This document shows positions 25,647 to 35,098 of a stretch of DNA of 64,000 nucleotides, piece by piece. Location: assembly GCF_016495405.1 (NCBI RefSeq), contig NZ_CP044522.1:2323876-2387875 (forward strand), given 5' to 3'. A program made the position numbers and the translations under genes. Position 1 is the stretch's first letter. Every line of letters starts with the position of its first letter. The DNA is from Cobetia sp. cqz5-12 (GTDB lineage: Bacteria; Pseudomonadota; Gammaproteobacteria; Pseudomonadales; Halomonadaceae). A model generated the notes under the pieces. It ran no database searches, was not told the DNA's origin, and was given only the letters and a program-made list of their open reading frames with translations.

Positions 25647-27152
25647 TCAGGCGCGGCTGGCGATGATTTCCTTCCACTTGGCCGGGCCCGTCTGGTGCAC
25701 GGAGACGCCCGCGCTATCGACCGCCACGGTCACCGGCATGTCCTCGACCTCGAATTCGTAGATCGCTTCCATCCCCAGGTCTTCAAAGGCCAGCACGCGA
25801 GACTTCTTGATCGCCTGGGCGACCAGGTAGGCAGCGCCGCCGACGGCCATCAGATAGCTGGACTTGTTGTCGCGAATGGCGTCGATCGCGGTCGGGCCAC
25901 GCTCGGCCTTGCCGACCATGCCCAGCAGGCCGGTCTCTTCCAGCAGCGTGCGCGTGAACTTGTCCATGCGGGTCGCGGTGGTCGGGCCAGCCGGACCGAC
26001 GACTTCATCTCGGATCGGATCGACCGGGCCGACGTAGTAGATGAAGCGCCCTTTCAGATCCACCGGCAGCTGCTCGCCACGTGCCAGCATCTCGGTCATG
26101 CGCTTGTGGGCCGCATCACGGCCGGTCAGCAGCTTGCCGTTGAGCAGCAGCGTGTCGCCCGGCTGCCAGCTCTGTACTTCCTCTGGCGTCACGGTATCGA
26201 GGTTGACGCGCTTGACGCTGTCGCCCGCTTCACGGGTGATTTCCGGCCAGTCCTCGAGCTTCGGTGCCGGCAGTTCTGCCGCGCCGCTGCCATCCAGGGT
26301 GAAGTGCACGTGACGGGTCGCCGCGCAGTTCGGGATGATCGCCACCGGCTTGTTGGCCGCGTGGGTCGGGTAATCCATGACCTTGATGTCGAGCACGGTG
26401 GTCAGGCCGCCGAGGCCCTGTGCGCCAACGCCAGTGGCATTGACCTTCTCGAACAGCTCGAGGCGGATCTCTTCGGCGCGATTGGAGGCACCACGCTTCT
26501 GCAGCTCCTGGATATCGATCGGCTCGAGCAGGGACTCCTTGGCCAGCTGCATCGCCTTCTCGGCGGTACCGCCGATACCGATGCCCAGCATGCCGGGCGG
26601 ACACCAGCCAGCACCCATCTTCGGAATCTGTTCCAGCACCCAGTCGACCACGGAGTCGGACGGGTTGAGCATCGCGAACTTGGACTTGGCTTCGCTGCCG
26701 CCGCCCTTGGCCGCGACGTGGATCTCGACGCTGTCACCCGGCACCAGCTTGTGGTGGATGATGGCCGGCGTATTGTCCTTGGTGTTGGCACGCTTGCCGT
26801 CCGGGTCTGCCAGCACGGAGGCACGCAGCACGTTGTCTGGCAGCAGATAGGCGCGACGCACGCCTTCGTTGACCATGTCGTCCAGGCTCATGTCGGCCTC
26901 GAAGCGCACGTTCATGCCGACGTGAACGAAGACGGTGACGATACCGGTGTCCTGACAGATGGGACGATGACCCAGGGCACACATCCGGGAGTTGATCAGG
27001 ATCTGTGCGATGGCATCCTTGGCGGCAGGATTCTCTTCACGCTCGTACGCCGCATTCATGGCGTCGATGAAGTCCTTCGGATGGTAATAGGAGATGTACT
27101 GCAGCGCGTCGGCGACGCTCTGGATCAGGTCATCCTGGCGGATCACGGTCAT
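25647..27152 (-). CDS. Class I fumarate hydratase (4Fe-4S)
   Basis: Single-chain fumarase of 501 residues converting fumarate to malate in the TCA cycle. N-terminal alpha-type domain (to about 285) and C-terminal beta-type domain. Candidate iron-sulfur cysteines are in ALGHRPICQDTG near 78, GWCPPGMLG near 170 and IIPNCAATRH near 265. The substrate loop KGGGSEAKSKFAML is visible. Start at 27152 (MTVIRQDDL) has GAGGAG upstream; the frame continues to 27203 without family homology. Oxygen-sensitive class, alternative to class II FumC. Confidence 0.95.
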   Translation of the reverse strand: MTVIRQDDLIQSVADALQYISYYHPKDFIDAMNAAYEREENPAAKDAIAQILINSRMCALGHRPICQDTGIVTVFVHVGMNVRFEADMSLDDMVNEGVRRAYLLPDNVLRASVLADPDGKRANTKDNTPAIIHHKLVPGDSVEIHVAAKGGGSEAKSKFAMLNPSDSVVDWVLEQIPKMGAGWCPPGMLGIGIGGTAEKAMQLAKESLLEPIDIQELQKRGASNRAEEIRLELFEKVNATGVGAQGLGGLTTVLDIKVMDYPTHAANKPVAIIPNCAATRHVHFTLDGSGAAELPAPKLEDWPEITREAGDSVKRVNLDTVTPEEVQSWQPGDTLLLNGKLLTGRDAAHKRMTEMLARGEQLPVDLKGRFIYYVGPVDPIRDEVVGPAGPTTATRMDKFTRTLLEETGLLGMVGKAERGPTAIDAIRDNKSSYLMAVGGAAYLVAQAIKKSRVLAFEDLGMEAIYEFEVEDMPVTVAVDSAGVSVHQTGPAKWKEIIASRA

Positions 27153-27521
27153 CAGGATCGGCTCCTCAAGGGCAAGCGATGGAAAAGACAGACATGCTGG
27201 CACACGGGGCGCGGCGGCGATCAGGGTAAAGGGCGATCACCGTTGTCAGGGACGGCGATCACGCCGCCGCGGGCGAGCGTCAGGTCAGGTGCGCGGGATT
27301 ATACCTCAAGCATCCACCAGGCGGCAGAGCGAATCCTGCAACCCGCCAGACACGAGAATTCAGCAGGTTATGTCACAATATCGCTGATGTTTTGCCCCGT
27401 TCAGAACGCGCCTTGCCGTGTGAAGCAGGAAGGGCCACCACTGCATTTCCCTGACGACCGGTGACAAGGCATTCCTGTCACTCATGCGCTCCTTTCCCAC
27501 CCAGGCCACGAAGATTGCCCA
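27153..27521. other. Divergent intergenic region fumarase / AmiD-like gene
   Basis: Holds the promoters for both genes. A GTGACA/TGTCAC dyad lies at 27461-27481. No gene, RNA or clear promoter can be called. Confidence 0.45.
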
Positions 27522-28499
27522 ATGATGCCACGCAGATTCTCAAGCCCCCTCCGTTCACGGCCCGCCATCGTGCGTCTGCTGCTCCTGCTTGGCGGCGGGA
27601 CCCTCGCCCTGCTGCTGGCGGGTTGCAGCGCAACGCAGCAGACGGTCACGGCGGATGCCAGCGAGACCTTCGCGTGGGCCACGGCGTCTGGCCAGAGCCA
27701 GAGCAATTCGCGGGTTCGCCATCTGGTGCTGCACTACACCGATGATGATCTGCGCGGCTCCCTGAGCAGCCTGACCGGACAGGACGTCAGCGCGCATTAT
27801 CTGCTGTCGGCGCCTGCAGATGGCGAAGCGCTGCCCAGTGTCTACTCGCTGGTGCCGGAGGACCGCCGTGCCTGGCATGCGGGCATCAGTCAGTGGGGAG
27901 AGCGCAGCAACCTCAATGACACCTCCATCGGCATCGAGATCGTCAATGCCGGGCCGCAGGCACTGGTACCCCTGCAGGCAGGCGAGCAGGAAGACGCCAG
28001 GGCGGCGGTCGCCAGGCGCTGGGCTCCATCACGTGACTTCGCACCGTGGAGCGAAGCGCAGATCACCGCCTTGATCACGCTGCTCAAGCCCATCATCGCG
28101 CGCCATGGCATCAAGGCGGTGGATGTCATCGGGCATTCCGACATCGCGCCGGACCGCAAGACCGACCCCGGCCCGCGCTTTCCCTGGAAACGGCTGCATG
28201 ATGCCGGGATCGGTGCCTGGCCACGCACCTCTGACGTGCTGTGCTTCCAGCGGCAGCTGGCCAGAACAGGATTGCCAGAGAAGCGGATTCTGATCACGAC
28301 TCTCACCCGCTATGGCTATCCAGTGGAGACCGAGCGTCCCTGGCTTGCCATCGCCGCCTTTCAGGCGCATTTCCGCCCGGGAGCCATCACTGGCGTATTT
28401 GACGCCGAGAGTGTCGCGATATTGCTGGCCCTCAATGCTCGCTACCGTGACGGCGCGACCTGCAGCGATTTTCAACAGGGCGCACTGTCATCCAGTTGA
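27522..28499 (+). CDS. N-acetylmuramoyl-L-alanine amidase, AmiD-like lipoprotein
   Basis: Protein of 325 residues that cleaves the amide linking muramic acid to the peptide stem, acting in the periplasm from the outer membrane. The lipobox LLAGC is at about 31-35 after an N-terminal basic/hydrophobic signal. The amidase_2 zinc site is visible: HLVLHYTDDD near 67, then HSDIAPDRKTDPGPRFPW near 205. After the catalytic domain, residues about 230-310 form a peptidoglycan-binding-like helical domain (LITTLTRYGYPVE, LAIAAFQAHFRPG). Role: murein turnover and recycling. Confidence 0.93.
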   Translation: MMPRRFSSPLRSRPAIVRLLLLLGGGTLALLLAGCSATQQTVTADASETFAWATASGQSQSNSRVRHLVLHYTDDDLRGSLSSLTGQDVSAHYLLSAPADGEALPSVYSLVPEDRRAWHAGISQWGERSNLNDTSIGIEIVNAGPQALVPLQAGEQEDARAAVARRWAPSRDFAPWSEAQITALITLLKPIIARHGIKAVDVIGHSDIAPDRKTDPGPRFPWKRLHDAGIGAWPRTSDVLCFQRQLARTGLPEKRILITTLTRYGYPVETERPWLAIAAFQAHFRPGAITGVFDAESVAILLALNARYRDGATCSDFQQGALSSS

Positions 28500-28678
28500 C
28501 ATCCCTTCGTCATATTTCTGTCGCAGCATCAGGGAGCCCCGGAGATATGACAAGGACAGAGATGGCGTTTTGGCATCTGACGTCTACGCTGGGAGAGGCA
28601 TGGCCAAGGAGGGGCACCACTCTCGGACCTGACACTGGCTCGCAGAAGCCGGCATACCCCATTCCAATGAGGTTCATC

Positions 28679-29038
28679 ATGGCTGACAACATTCTCAGTG
28701 CAGTACCTGATACGGCAGCAGACATGACAACACCCGCCACATCCCCCGGCGCGCTCGGATTCGTCGTCTGTGATGACAAGCGCATCTACGGTGCAGGCAT
28801 GAGCGAAGAGGACTGCCTCGACAACGCCCTCGAGTGCCTGTGTGGCTACTGTGAACGCAGCGCACTCAAGAAGATGCTGGAGCTGTGCCAGGCCGGAGTG
28901 CGCTACCCCCTGCGCCAGCTTCCCGCCAGCCAGGCCTGCGTCAGCAATTGCCAGGTCTCCGGCCCTACCGATCATTATCGTATCCATGACGGCGTCGCCT
29001 ATGCTCCCGAAGAATTCGTGACCCCTCTCTCGGCGTAA
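28679..29038 (+). CDS. Small cysteine-rich hypothetical protein
   Basis: Protein of 119 residues, start MADNILSAVPDTAADM with GAGG six bases upstream; the longer frame to 28496 lacks coding character. Seven cysteines cluster in a short region (DCLDNALECLCGYCERS, ELCQAG, ACVSNC), with one more at VVCDD. No signal peptide, so a metal site or redox role in the cytosol is possible. No family recognised. Confidence 0.6.
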   Translation: MADNILSAVPDTAADMTTPATSPGALGFVVCDDKRIYGAGMSEEDCLDNALECLCGYCERSALKKMLELCQAGVRYPLRQLPASQACVSNCQVSGPTDHYRIHDGVAYAPEEFVTPLSA

Positions 29039-29097
29039 GCCATTCACGCCACTTTTACCGGCCCCTGGCTCGCACCCTGCATCGCATCCTCAAGAAA

Positions 29098-29133
29098 GCG
29101 CCCCTGCCACCGAGAGTTCAGTGACAGGGGCGC
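29098..29133 (-). terminator. Terminator of the branched-chain amino acid transport operon
   Basis: GCGCCCCTGTCAC pairs with GTGGCAGGGGCGC (one mismatch) with TTTCTT after it on the minus strand, about 58 bases past the livF stop. It may also serve the convergent upstream gene. Confidence 0.78.
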
Positions 29134-29191
29134 GTTCTGTTGCATTGCCATCCTCTGGTGAGACGCGACAGCGAATCACGTGCCGGGCCTC

Positions 29192-29971
29192 TCAACCGCC
29201 GAGATAGGCGCGACGCACGTCGTCATTGGCCAGCAGCGCCTTGCCGCTGTCCGCCAGCACCACGCGACCGTGCTCCAGCACATAGCCGCGATCGGCGATC
29301 GACAGGGCACGATGGGCATTCTGCTCCACCAGGAAGATGGTGGTGCCCTGCTCGCGCAGCTGCTCGACGATCTCGAAGATCTGCCCGATCACGATGGGCG
29401 CCAGCCCCAGCGATGGCTCATCGAGCAATAGCAGCCGCGGCCGACTCATCAGGGCGCGCCCGATGGCCAGCATCTGCTGCTCGCCACCGGACATGGTGCC
29501 GCCGCGCTGCTGGAAGCGCTCCTTGAGGCGCGGGAAGAGCCCCAGCACGTGCTCGATGCTGCGTTCGTTCTCCTCCTTGCTCTGGTAATAGCCGCCCATG
29601 GCCAGGTTTTCCTCCACCGTCATGCCGGTGAAGATGCGGCGACCTTCCGGCACCACCGACAGCCCACCGCGCATCACGCGCGCCGTGGGCGTGCCGGTGA
29701 TCTCCTCGCCCTCGAACCACACCCGTCCGCTGGTCGGACGCGGATCGCCACAGATCGACATCAAAAGCGTCGTCTTGCCGGCGCCGTTGGCACCGATCAG
29801 CGTCACGATCTCGCCCTGCCCTACAGCCAGCGAAACATCATTGAGCGCCTGCACCGGCCCGTAATGGGTGGTCAGATGCTCGAGCGCCAGCATGGCATCC
29901 CGCGGCGCGAGTGCCTCGCTGGCAGGCACGGTCTCTGGCATGACTGCATCAACATGCTCACTCATGCTCAT
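29192..29971 (-). CDS. livF: Branched-chain amino acid ABC transporter ATP-binding protein LivF
   Basis: Cytoplasmic ATPase of 259 residues, last gene of the transport operon. Walker A GANGAGKTT near 58, signature MSGGEQQMLAIGRAL near 160, Walker B LLLLDEPSLGLAP near 180, switch VEQNAHRAL. The ATG at 29971 overlaps the livG stop (ATGA); a second ATG at 29965 has the better spacing from GGGGGAGG, so initiation could be two codons later. N-terminal 25 residues are an unconserved extension. Confidence 0.95.
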   Translation of the reverse strand: MSMSEHVDAVMPETVPASEALAPRDAMLALEHLTTHYGPVQALNDVSLAVGQGEIVTLIGANGAGKTTLLMSICGDPRPTSGRVWFEGEEITGTPTARVMRGGLSVVPEGRRIFTGMTVEENLAMGGYYQSKEENERSIEHVLGLFPRLKERFQQRGGTMSGGEQQMLAIGRALMSRPRLLLLDEPSLGLAPIVIGQIFEIVEQLREQGTTIFLVEQNAHRALSIADRGYVLEHGRVVLADSGKALLANDDVRRAYLGG

Positions 29972-30813
29972 TCCTCCCCCAGATAGGCCTTGATCACGGC
30001 ATCGTTGCGTCGAATGTCCTCCGGACTGCCATCCGCCAGCGGCTGGCCCTGATTGACCACGTAGATGTGATCCGAGATGCCCATCACCAGACTCATGTCA
30101 TGCTCGATCAACAGCACCGAGATGCCCTCATCGCGGGTCAGGCTGACGATCAAGTCATCGAGATCCCGGGTCTCGTTGGGATTGAGGCCCGCCGCCGGCT
30201 CATCCAGCATCAGCAGCCGCGGCCTGGCGACCATGCAACGCGCGATCTCGAGTCGCCGCTGCTGGCCATAGGCCAGATTGCCTGCCTCGCGGTTGGCGAA
30301 TTCGAGCAGACCGACTCGCTCCAGCCAGTCGCCGGCATGCTGCATCAGCGCCTTTTCACTGCGTCGATAGCCCGGCGTCTTGAACAGACCCTTGAGAAGG
30401 TTGCGCTCGGCGTGCATGTGCTGCGCCACCAGCAGGTTCTCGATGACGGTCATCTCCTTGAACAGCCGCACGTTCTGGAAGGTGCGTACCATGCCAGCCT
30501 GGGCGATCCGGTACCCCGGCAGGCGATGCATGGCGCGATTCTGGAAATACACCTCGCCACCGGTAGGCTGGTAGAAGCCAGAGATGCAGTTGAAGACGGT
30601 CGTCTTGCCCGCACCATTGGGCCCGATGACCGATACCACCTCGCCCGGATGCACCTCAAGCGTCACGCCGTCCACGGCCTTGAGGCCACCGAACTGCATG
30701 GTGAGATCACGTACGTCCAGCAGCGGTGCCCCACCCTCGTCGCGTGCCTGGCCGTGTGAGGAAGCGGCTGGCGCCTCATTGTCGAATGCTTGCTTGTCAT
30801 GTGCGTCAGCCAC
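29968..30813 (-). CDS. livG: Branched-chain amino acid ABC transporter ATP-binding protein LivG
   Basis: ATPase of 281 residues pairing with LivF. Walker [10 protein letters not shown] near 66, the LivG-type insert around [23 protein letters not shown], signature [16 protein letters not shown] near 175, Walker [14 protein letters not shown], and switch IEHDMSLVM. Starts with GTG at 30813, supported by GGAG seven bases upstream; it overlaps the livM end by eight bases. Confidence 0.95.
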   Translation of the reverse strand: MADAHDKQAFDNEAPAASSHGQARDEGGAPLLDVRDLTMQFGGLKAVDGVTLEVHPGEVVSVIGPNGAGKTTVFNCISGFYQPTGGEVYFQNRAMHRLPGYRIAQAGMVRTFQNVRLFKEMTVIENLLVAQHMHAERNLLKGLFKTPGYRRSEKALMQHAGDWLERVGLLEFANREAGNLAYGQQRRLEIARCMVARPRLLMLDEPAAGLNPNETRDLDDLIVSLTRDEGISVLLIEHDMSLVMGISDHIYVVNQGQPLADGSPEDIRRNDAVIKAYLGEE

Positions 30814-32131
30814 GGTCGAGCTCCATCTGCGGTCGTTTGAGCGGCACCAGGCCTTGAGGACGCCAGACCATCATCAGCACCATCATCAACCCGAACAGCA
30901 ACATGCGATATTCATTGAATTCACGTGCCAGCTCCGGCAACAACGTCATGGCGATCGCCGCCAGAATCACGCCCAACTGCGAGCCCATCCCGCCCAGCAC
31001 CACGATGGCGAGAATGATCGCCGACTCGATGAAGGTGAAGGATTCAGGACTGATGAAGCCCTGACGCGCGGCAAAGAAGGCGCCGGCAAAGCCCGCGAAG
31101 CTCGAACCGATCGTGAAGGCAGAGAGCTTGATGCCGGTAGGATTCATGCCCAGCGAGCGACAGGCGATGTCATCCTCGCGCAACGCCTCCCACGCCCGCC
31201 CGATGGGCATGCGCAGCAGTCGATAGATCACGAACAGCGTGATCAGCACCAGAATCAAGGCCAGCAGGTACAGATAGATCACCTTGAAAGCCGGGTCGTA
31301 GTCGATGCCGAAGAACTCATGAAAGGCGATGTTGCCCTCATCGGCTCGCCGCGAGAACTCGAGATTGAACAAGGTCGGCTTGGGAATGCGCGCGATGCCA
31401 TTCGGGCCGCCGGTCAGCTCCGTCCAGTTGTTGAGCAGGATACGGATGATCTCGCCGAAGCCCAGTGTCACGATGGCCAGGTAGTCACCCCGCAGCCGCA
31501 GCACCGGGAAGCCAAGCAGATAGCCGAACAGCGCCGTCATCAACCCGGCGATGGGCAGTGCTTCCCAGAAGCTGAAGCCCAGATAGCTGTTGAGCAGCGC
31601 ATAGGTATAGGCCCCGACGGCGTAGAAGCCCACGTAGCCGAGATCCAGCAGCCCGGCGAGACCCACCACCACGTTGAGCCCCAGGCCCAGCATGATGTAG
31701 ATCAGCGTCAGGGTCGCGAGATCCACCGCCGAGCGGTTGGACAGAAACGGGAAGATCAGCAGCGCACCGATGGCCAGCATGATCCACAGCTGACGCTTCT
31801 GACCGCTCATCACGTCAGGGACGCGGAATCGTGATGGCTTGCGGGTACGCGCACGCCATTCCTCGATCTGTGGCCGCACCAGCTGATGCAGGAAGACGGC
31901 CAGCGCCGCGGCCAGCAACCAGCCCCAGGTATCCATGCCCATCAAGCGTACTGTGGTGGTGATGCCGGTGGACTCGAGCTGCACCCCCAGTACCGAGCCA
32001 CCCAGCACGAGAGTCAACACGGCGGCCGCAAGTGCCGACCACCAGGGACGACGATAGGAAGGTTGTGGCGGAATCGTCTCGGCGGGCGAGGTGCCCGCTG
32101 TCTTCAGAGTCTGTTTCGCAAGCTTGGGCAT
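30806..32131 (-). CDS. livM: Branched-chain amino acid ABC transporter permease LivM
   Basis: Inner-membrane permease of 441 residues. The first 110 residues are an extra N-terminal region with about two membrane helices (DUF3382-like, as in enterobacterial LivM), then eight or so core helices with the permease motifs [31 protein letters not shown] and [17 protein letters not shown], the ATPase coupling loop. Starts on the A of the livH stop (TGATG). Confidence 0.95.
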   Translation of the reverse strand: MPKLAKQTLKTAGTSPAETIPPQPSYRRPWWSALAAAVLTLVLGGSVLGVQLESTGITTTVRLMGMDTWGWLLAAALAVFLHQLVRPQIEEWRARTRKPSRFRVPDVMSGQKRQLWIMLAIGALLIFPFLSNRSAVDLATLTLIYIMLGLGLNVVVGLAGLLDLGYVGFYAVGAYTYALLNSYLGFSFWEALPIAGLMTALFGYLLGFPVLRLRGDYLAIVTLGFGEIIRILLNNWTELTGGPNGIARIPKPTLFNLEFSRRADEGNIAFHEFFGIDYDPAFKVIYLYLLALILVLITLFVIYRLLRMPIGRAWEALREDDIACRSLGMNPTGIKLSAFTIGSSFAGFAGAFFAARQGFISPESFTFIESAIILAIVVLGGMGSQLGVILAAIAMTLLPELAREFNEYRMLLFGLMMVLMMVWRPQGLVPLKRPQMELDRG

Positions 32132-33051
32132 CAGATCTTCTCCACTTCGGGCTTGCCGAGAATCCCGGAGGGACGGAACAGCAGAATCAGGATCAGTAGT
32201 CCGAAGGCCACCACGTCCTTGTATTCCGTGGACAGATAGCCGCCAGTCAGTGCCTCCGCGACACCCAGCAGCAGGCCGCCCAGCATCGCGCCGGGGATAC
32301 TGCCGATACCGCCAAGCACCGCCGCCGTGAACGCCTTTAGCCCGGCCAGGAAGCCGATGTAGGGATTGACCACGCCGTAGTACATGCCGAGCAGCAGTCC
32401 TGCGACGGCGGCCAGCGCCGCCCCGATCACGAAGGTCATCGAGATGATCATGTCGGTATTGATGCCCAGGAGACGCGCCATGCCGGCATCCTGGGAGCAG
32501 GCCCGACAGGCACGCCCCAGGCGCGAGCGCGAGATGAAGGACGACAGCAGCAGCATGCATACCAGGGTGACGCTGAAGATGATCACCTGCATGTAGGACA
32601 GATTGACCGCGAAGCTTTCCAGCCCGAACTCCCAACCGCCCGGAATCAGGCTGGAGATCGCCATGTCACGCGAGCCCTGGGCCAGACGCATGTAGTTCTG
32701 CAGGAAGATCGACATGCCGATCGCCGAGATCAGCGCGATCAGACGCTTGGAGCCTCGCACAGGCCGATAGGCGACACGCTCCACGGCAAAGCCATAGGCG
32801 CAGGACACCAGCACGGCTACCAGCAAGGCGGCCGCCATCAGAAAGAAGGGGTTGGCGATGCCCAGCATGCCCAGCGCCGCGATGACGATGAAGGTCACGT
32901 AGGTGCCGATCATGTAGATCTCGCCGTGGGCGAAATTGATCATGCCGATGATGCCGTAGACCATCGTGTAGCCGATGGCGATCAAGGCATAGGTACTGCC
33001 GATGGTCAGGCCATTGATGACCTGTTGCAGGAAGTAGAGGATGTCTTCCAT
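32131..33051 (-). CDS. livH: Branched-chain amino acid ABC transporter permease LivH
   Basis: Inner-membrane permease of 306 residues, start [23 protein letters not shown] with AAGGG seven bases upstream. Core motifs [23 protein letters not shown] and [22 protein letters not shown] (coupling loop) are visible, with about eight helices. Separated from the binding-protein gene by 293 bases including a hairpin. Confidence 0.95.
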   Translation of the reverse strand: MEDILYFLQQVINGLTIGSTYALIAIGYTMVYGIIGMINFAHGEIYMIGTYVTFIVIAALGMLGIANPFFLMAAALLVAVLVSCAYGFAVERVAYRPVRGSKRLIALISAIGMSIFLQNYMRLAQGSRDMAISSLIPGGWEFGLESFAVNLSYMQVIIFSVTLVCMLLLSSFISRSRLGRACRACSQDAGMARLLGINTDMIISMTFVIGAALAAVAGLLLGMYYGVVNPYIGFLAGLKAFTAAVLGGIGSIPGAMLGGLLLGVAEALTGGYLSTEYKDVVAFGLLILILLFRPSGILGKPEVEKI

Positions 33052-33178
33052 GGAACGACCCTTGGCCGCGACGATCATCGGCTTGTGGCCGGTGATCGTC
33101 AGGGAAATGCCGCATGCGCGACGACAACGGGAAGGCACGGCGATATTGCATCACCGTGGACTCGACCGAACGAAGAAG

Positions 33179-33204
33179 CCCGCCATGCCAGGTGGCATGA
33201 CGGG
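33179..33204 (-). terminator. Intercistronic hairpin after the binding-protein gene
   Basis: CCCGTCATGCCA pairs with TGGCATGGCGGG (one wobble) around two bases. It lies 140 bases past the binding-protein stop, followed by CTTCTT on the minus strand. It is placed to give partial termination or 3' end protection, keeping binding protein in excess over permease. Function inferred. Confidence 0.55.
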
Positions 33205-33344
33205 AAGCGTCTCGGGGTTGATCCACCACGGCCACATAAAGTCTCGAACAAGGTCTCAAATGATCGTTCAGATGAGGTATAGAATGTTGATATCACATGG
33301 CCGTGGCGAAGGCTGGGCTCAGACAAGCAGAGGCCAGCCGCTGA

Positions 33345-34448
33345 TCAATGTGCCGCTTCGCTCTTGGTTCCGTCGGCGTGCCAGTTGTAGACGACGAAGT
33401 TGAAGTCCTTCAGGTCGCCCTTCTCGTCGTATTCGACCTTGCCGATGGGCGTGTCGAAGCTGTTGGCGCGCAGATATTCGGCAACGTCATACGGGTCGGT
33501 GGAATCGGCGCCCTTGATGCCATCGGCGATCAACTCCACTGCGGTGTAGGCCGGCATGACGAAGGGGCCGGAGGGGTCTTGATCCTTGGCCTTGAAGGCC
33601 GCGACCAGATCGGCATTCTTCGGGTCGGTCTCGAAGGCCGGCGGCAGCGTCACGTAAAGGCCTTCGGAGGCTTCACCGGCGATCTTGGAAATATCCGGGT
33701 TGCCGACCCCCTCAGGGCCCATGAAGGGCGCGTCAAAGCCCAGTTCACGCGACTGACGCAGCAAGAGGCCCAGCTCCGGGTGATAGCCGCCGTAGTAGAC
33801 GAAGTCGACGTTCTCCTTCTTGAGCTTGGAGATCAGCGCCGAGAAGTCCTTGTCACCCGCCGTGATGCCCTCGAACAGCACCACATCGATGCCCGCTTCC
33901 TCGACGGTGTCGCGCACGCCGGTGGCGATGCCTTCCCCGTACTGCTGCTTGTCGTGGATCACGGCCATGTGCTTGGGCTTGATCGTCTCGGCGATATAGC
34001 GCCCCGCAACCGGCCCCTGCAGCGAGTCCAGACCGATGGTGCGGAAGACCAGCTCATAGCCCTGCTCGGTGATGGTCGGACTAGTGGAAGCCGCCGTGAT
34101 CATCATCACGCCTTCCTCGGCGTAGATGTCCGAGGCCGGTTGCGTCGCGCTGGAGCACAGGTGCCCGATCACGTACTGGACACCGTCATTGACGATCTGG
34201 TTGGCGACCGCCACCGCCTGCTTGGGATCACAGGCGTCGTCGTATTTCACGCCCTTGAGCATCTCGCCGTCGACGCCGCCGGCGGCATTGATCCGCTCGA
34301 TGGCCATCTCGGCACCGATGAACTGCATGTCACCGTACTGGGCGACCGGCCCCGTGACCGGGCCTGCCATGGCGATGGTGATATCTGCCTGAGCCTGGGT
34401 GGACATCGCCGCGGCGATACCGAGAGCGAGAAGAGACCTGCGCATCAT
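33345..34448 (-). CDS. Branched-chain amino acid-type ABC transporter substrate-binding protein
   Basis: Periplasmic LivJ/LivK-like receptor of 367 residues. Signal peptide MMRRSLLALGIAAAMSTQAQA, cleaved near residue 22. Family segments are IAMAGPVTGPVAQYGDMQF, GHLCSSATQPASDIYAEEGVMMITAASTSP, KKENVDFVYYGGYHPELGLLLRQ and the disulfide-forming pair DDACDP and HLC. AGGAA precedes the ATG. First gene of the operon with livHMGF. Confidence 0.95.
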   Translation of the reverse strand: MMRRSLLALGIAAAMSTQAQADITIAMAGPVTGPVAQYGDMQFIGAEMAIERINAAGGVDGEMLKGVKYDDACDPKQAVAVANQIVNDGVQYVIGHLCSSATQPASDIYAEEGVMMITAASTSPTITEQGYELVFRTIGLDSLQGPVAGRYIAETIKPKHMAVIHDKQQYGEGIATGVRDTVEEAGIDVVLFEGITAGDKDFSALISKLKKENVDFVYYGGYHPELGLLLRQSRELGFDAPFMGPEGVGNPDISKIAGEASEGLYVTLPPAFETDPKNADLVAAFKAKDQDPSGPFVMPAYTAVELIADGIKGADSTDPYDVAEYLRANSFDTPIGKVEYDEKGDLKDFNFVVYNWHADGTKSEAAH

Positions 34449-35098
34449 GATGAGAATTCCTGTTCCCGATTATTGTTGTACTACGGCCGGGCAGACCTGA
34501 CTGACGCCTGGTGTCAGCGCAGGGCTGACCGAAAAGGCTGGCGACAGTGTCTGTCATTCGCTGACCTTGTGCGCCGTTGCCAGCCTGCTGGCAGGGGGGG
34601 TCGACACGTCAGGAATGCCTTGAAAGCATTATTGGCAGCAGCGAATACGCATGTAAAGTGACCGTTTGGGCGCTCATGAATGCGACTCGGCAGCCCGCCA
34701 ATAGCGAAAAGCACCACGCTTTCCAATGTGGCCAGACAATCCTCGGAAATCACGTTCAAAGCCAGTCATTGGCACATGCCAACACGCGGATAACAGGATT
34801 TCCCTCTCCTCTTGCACCATCAGGACGCACCACGGCACCCCGCTCGGCTACGCCCAAGGTTGTAACAGAAGCAATCCTGCCGCCCTTCCCGAGCAACCGG
34901 TTGCCCCTGAGTCATGCACTGAGCTGCAATGTGATGATCTGCAAGGCAACAATCAAGATAACGGGATAACCTGCCGATGGCACTTCCCCGTCAGATACCC
35001 GCCAGCCCTGAACGCCACGCGCCCGACGATGGGTGACATCGTCGGGCGCGTGGGGTCATGCCTTCAGTCACGCGAATGCTGGGGGCTGGAGAATAATG
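34449..35098. other. 650-base gene-free region upstream of the liv operon
   Basis: The longest gene-free stretch in the window. It holds the liv promoter (not placed), a GCCAGC-CT-GCTGGC dyad at 34579-34592, and the hairpin after uvrB. The only sizeable frame (34577-34969, plus strand) has no ribosome binding site and poor composition. It is less GC-rich than its surroundings between about 34620 and 34800. Confidence 0.5.
35015..35053 (-). terminator. Hairpin after uvrB
   Basis: A perfect 17-bp stem (CCACGCGCCCGACGATG with its complement) and a five-base loop, 46 bases past the uvrB stop. No T tract follows, so termination strength is uncertain. Confidence 0.7.

Noticed and set aside
25695..27464. 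589-residue plus-strand open frame opposite the fumarase gene
   Set aside because: Shadow of a high-GC gene: no ribosome site, His/Arg-rich composition, and the minus strand encodes a clear fumarase.
34577..34969. 130-residue plus-strand frame in the long gap
   Set aside because: No ribosome site, mixed composition, no recognisable domain.
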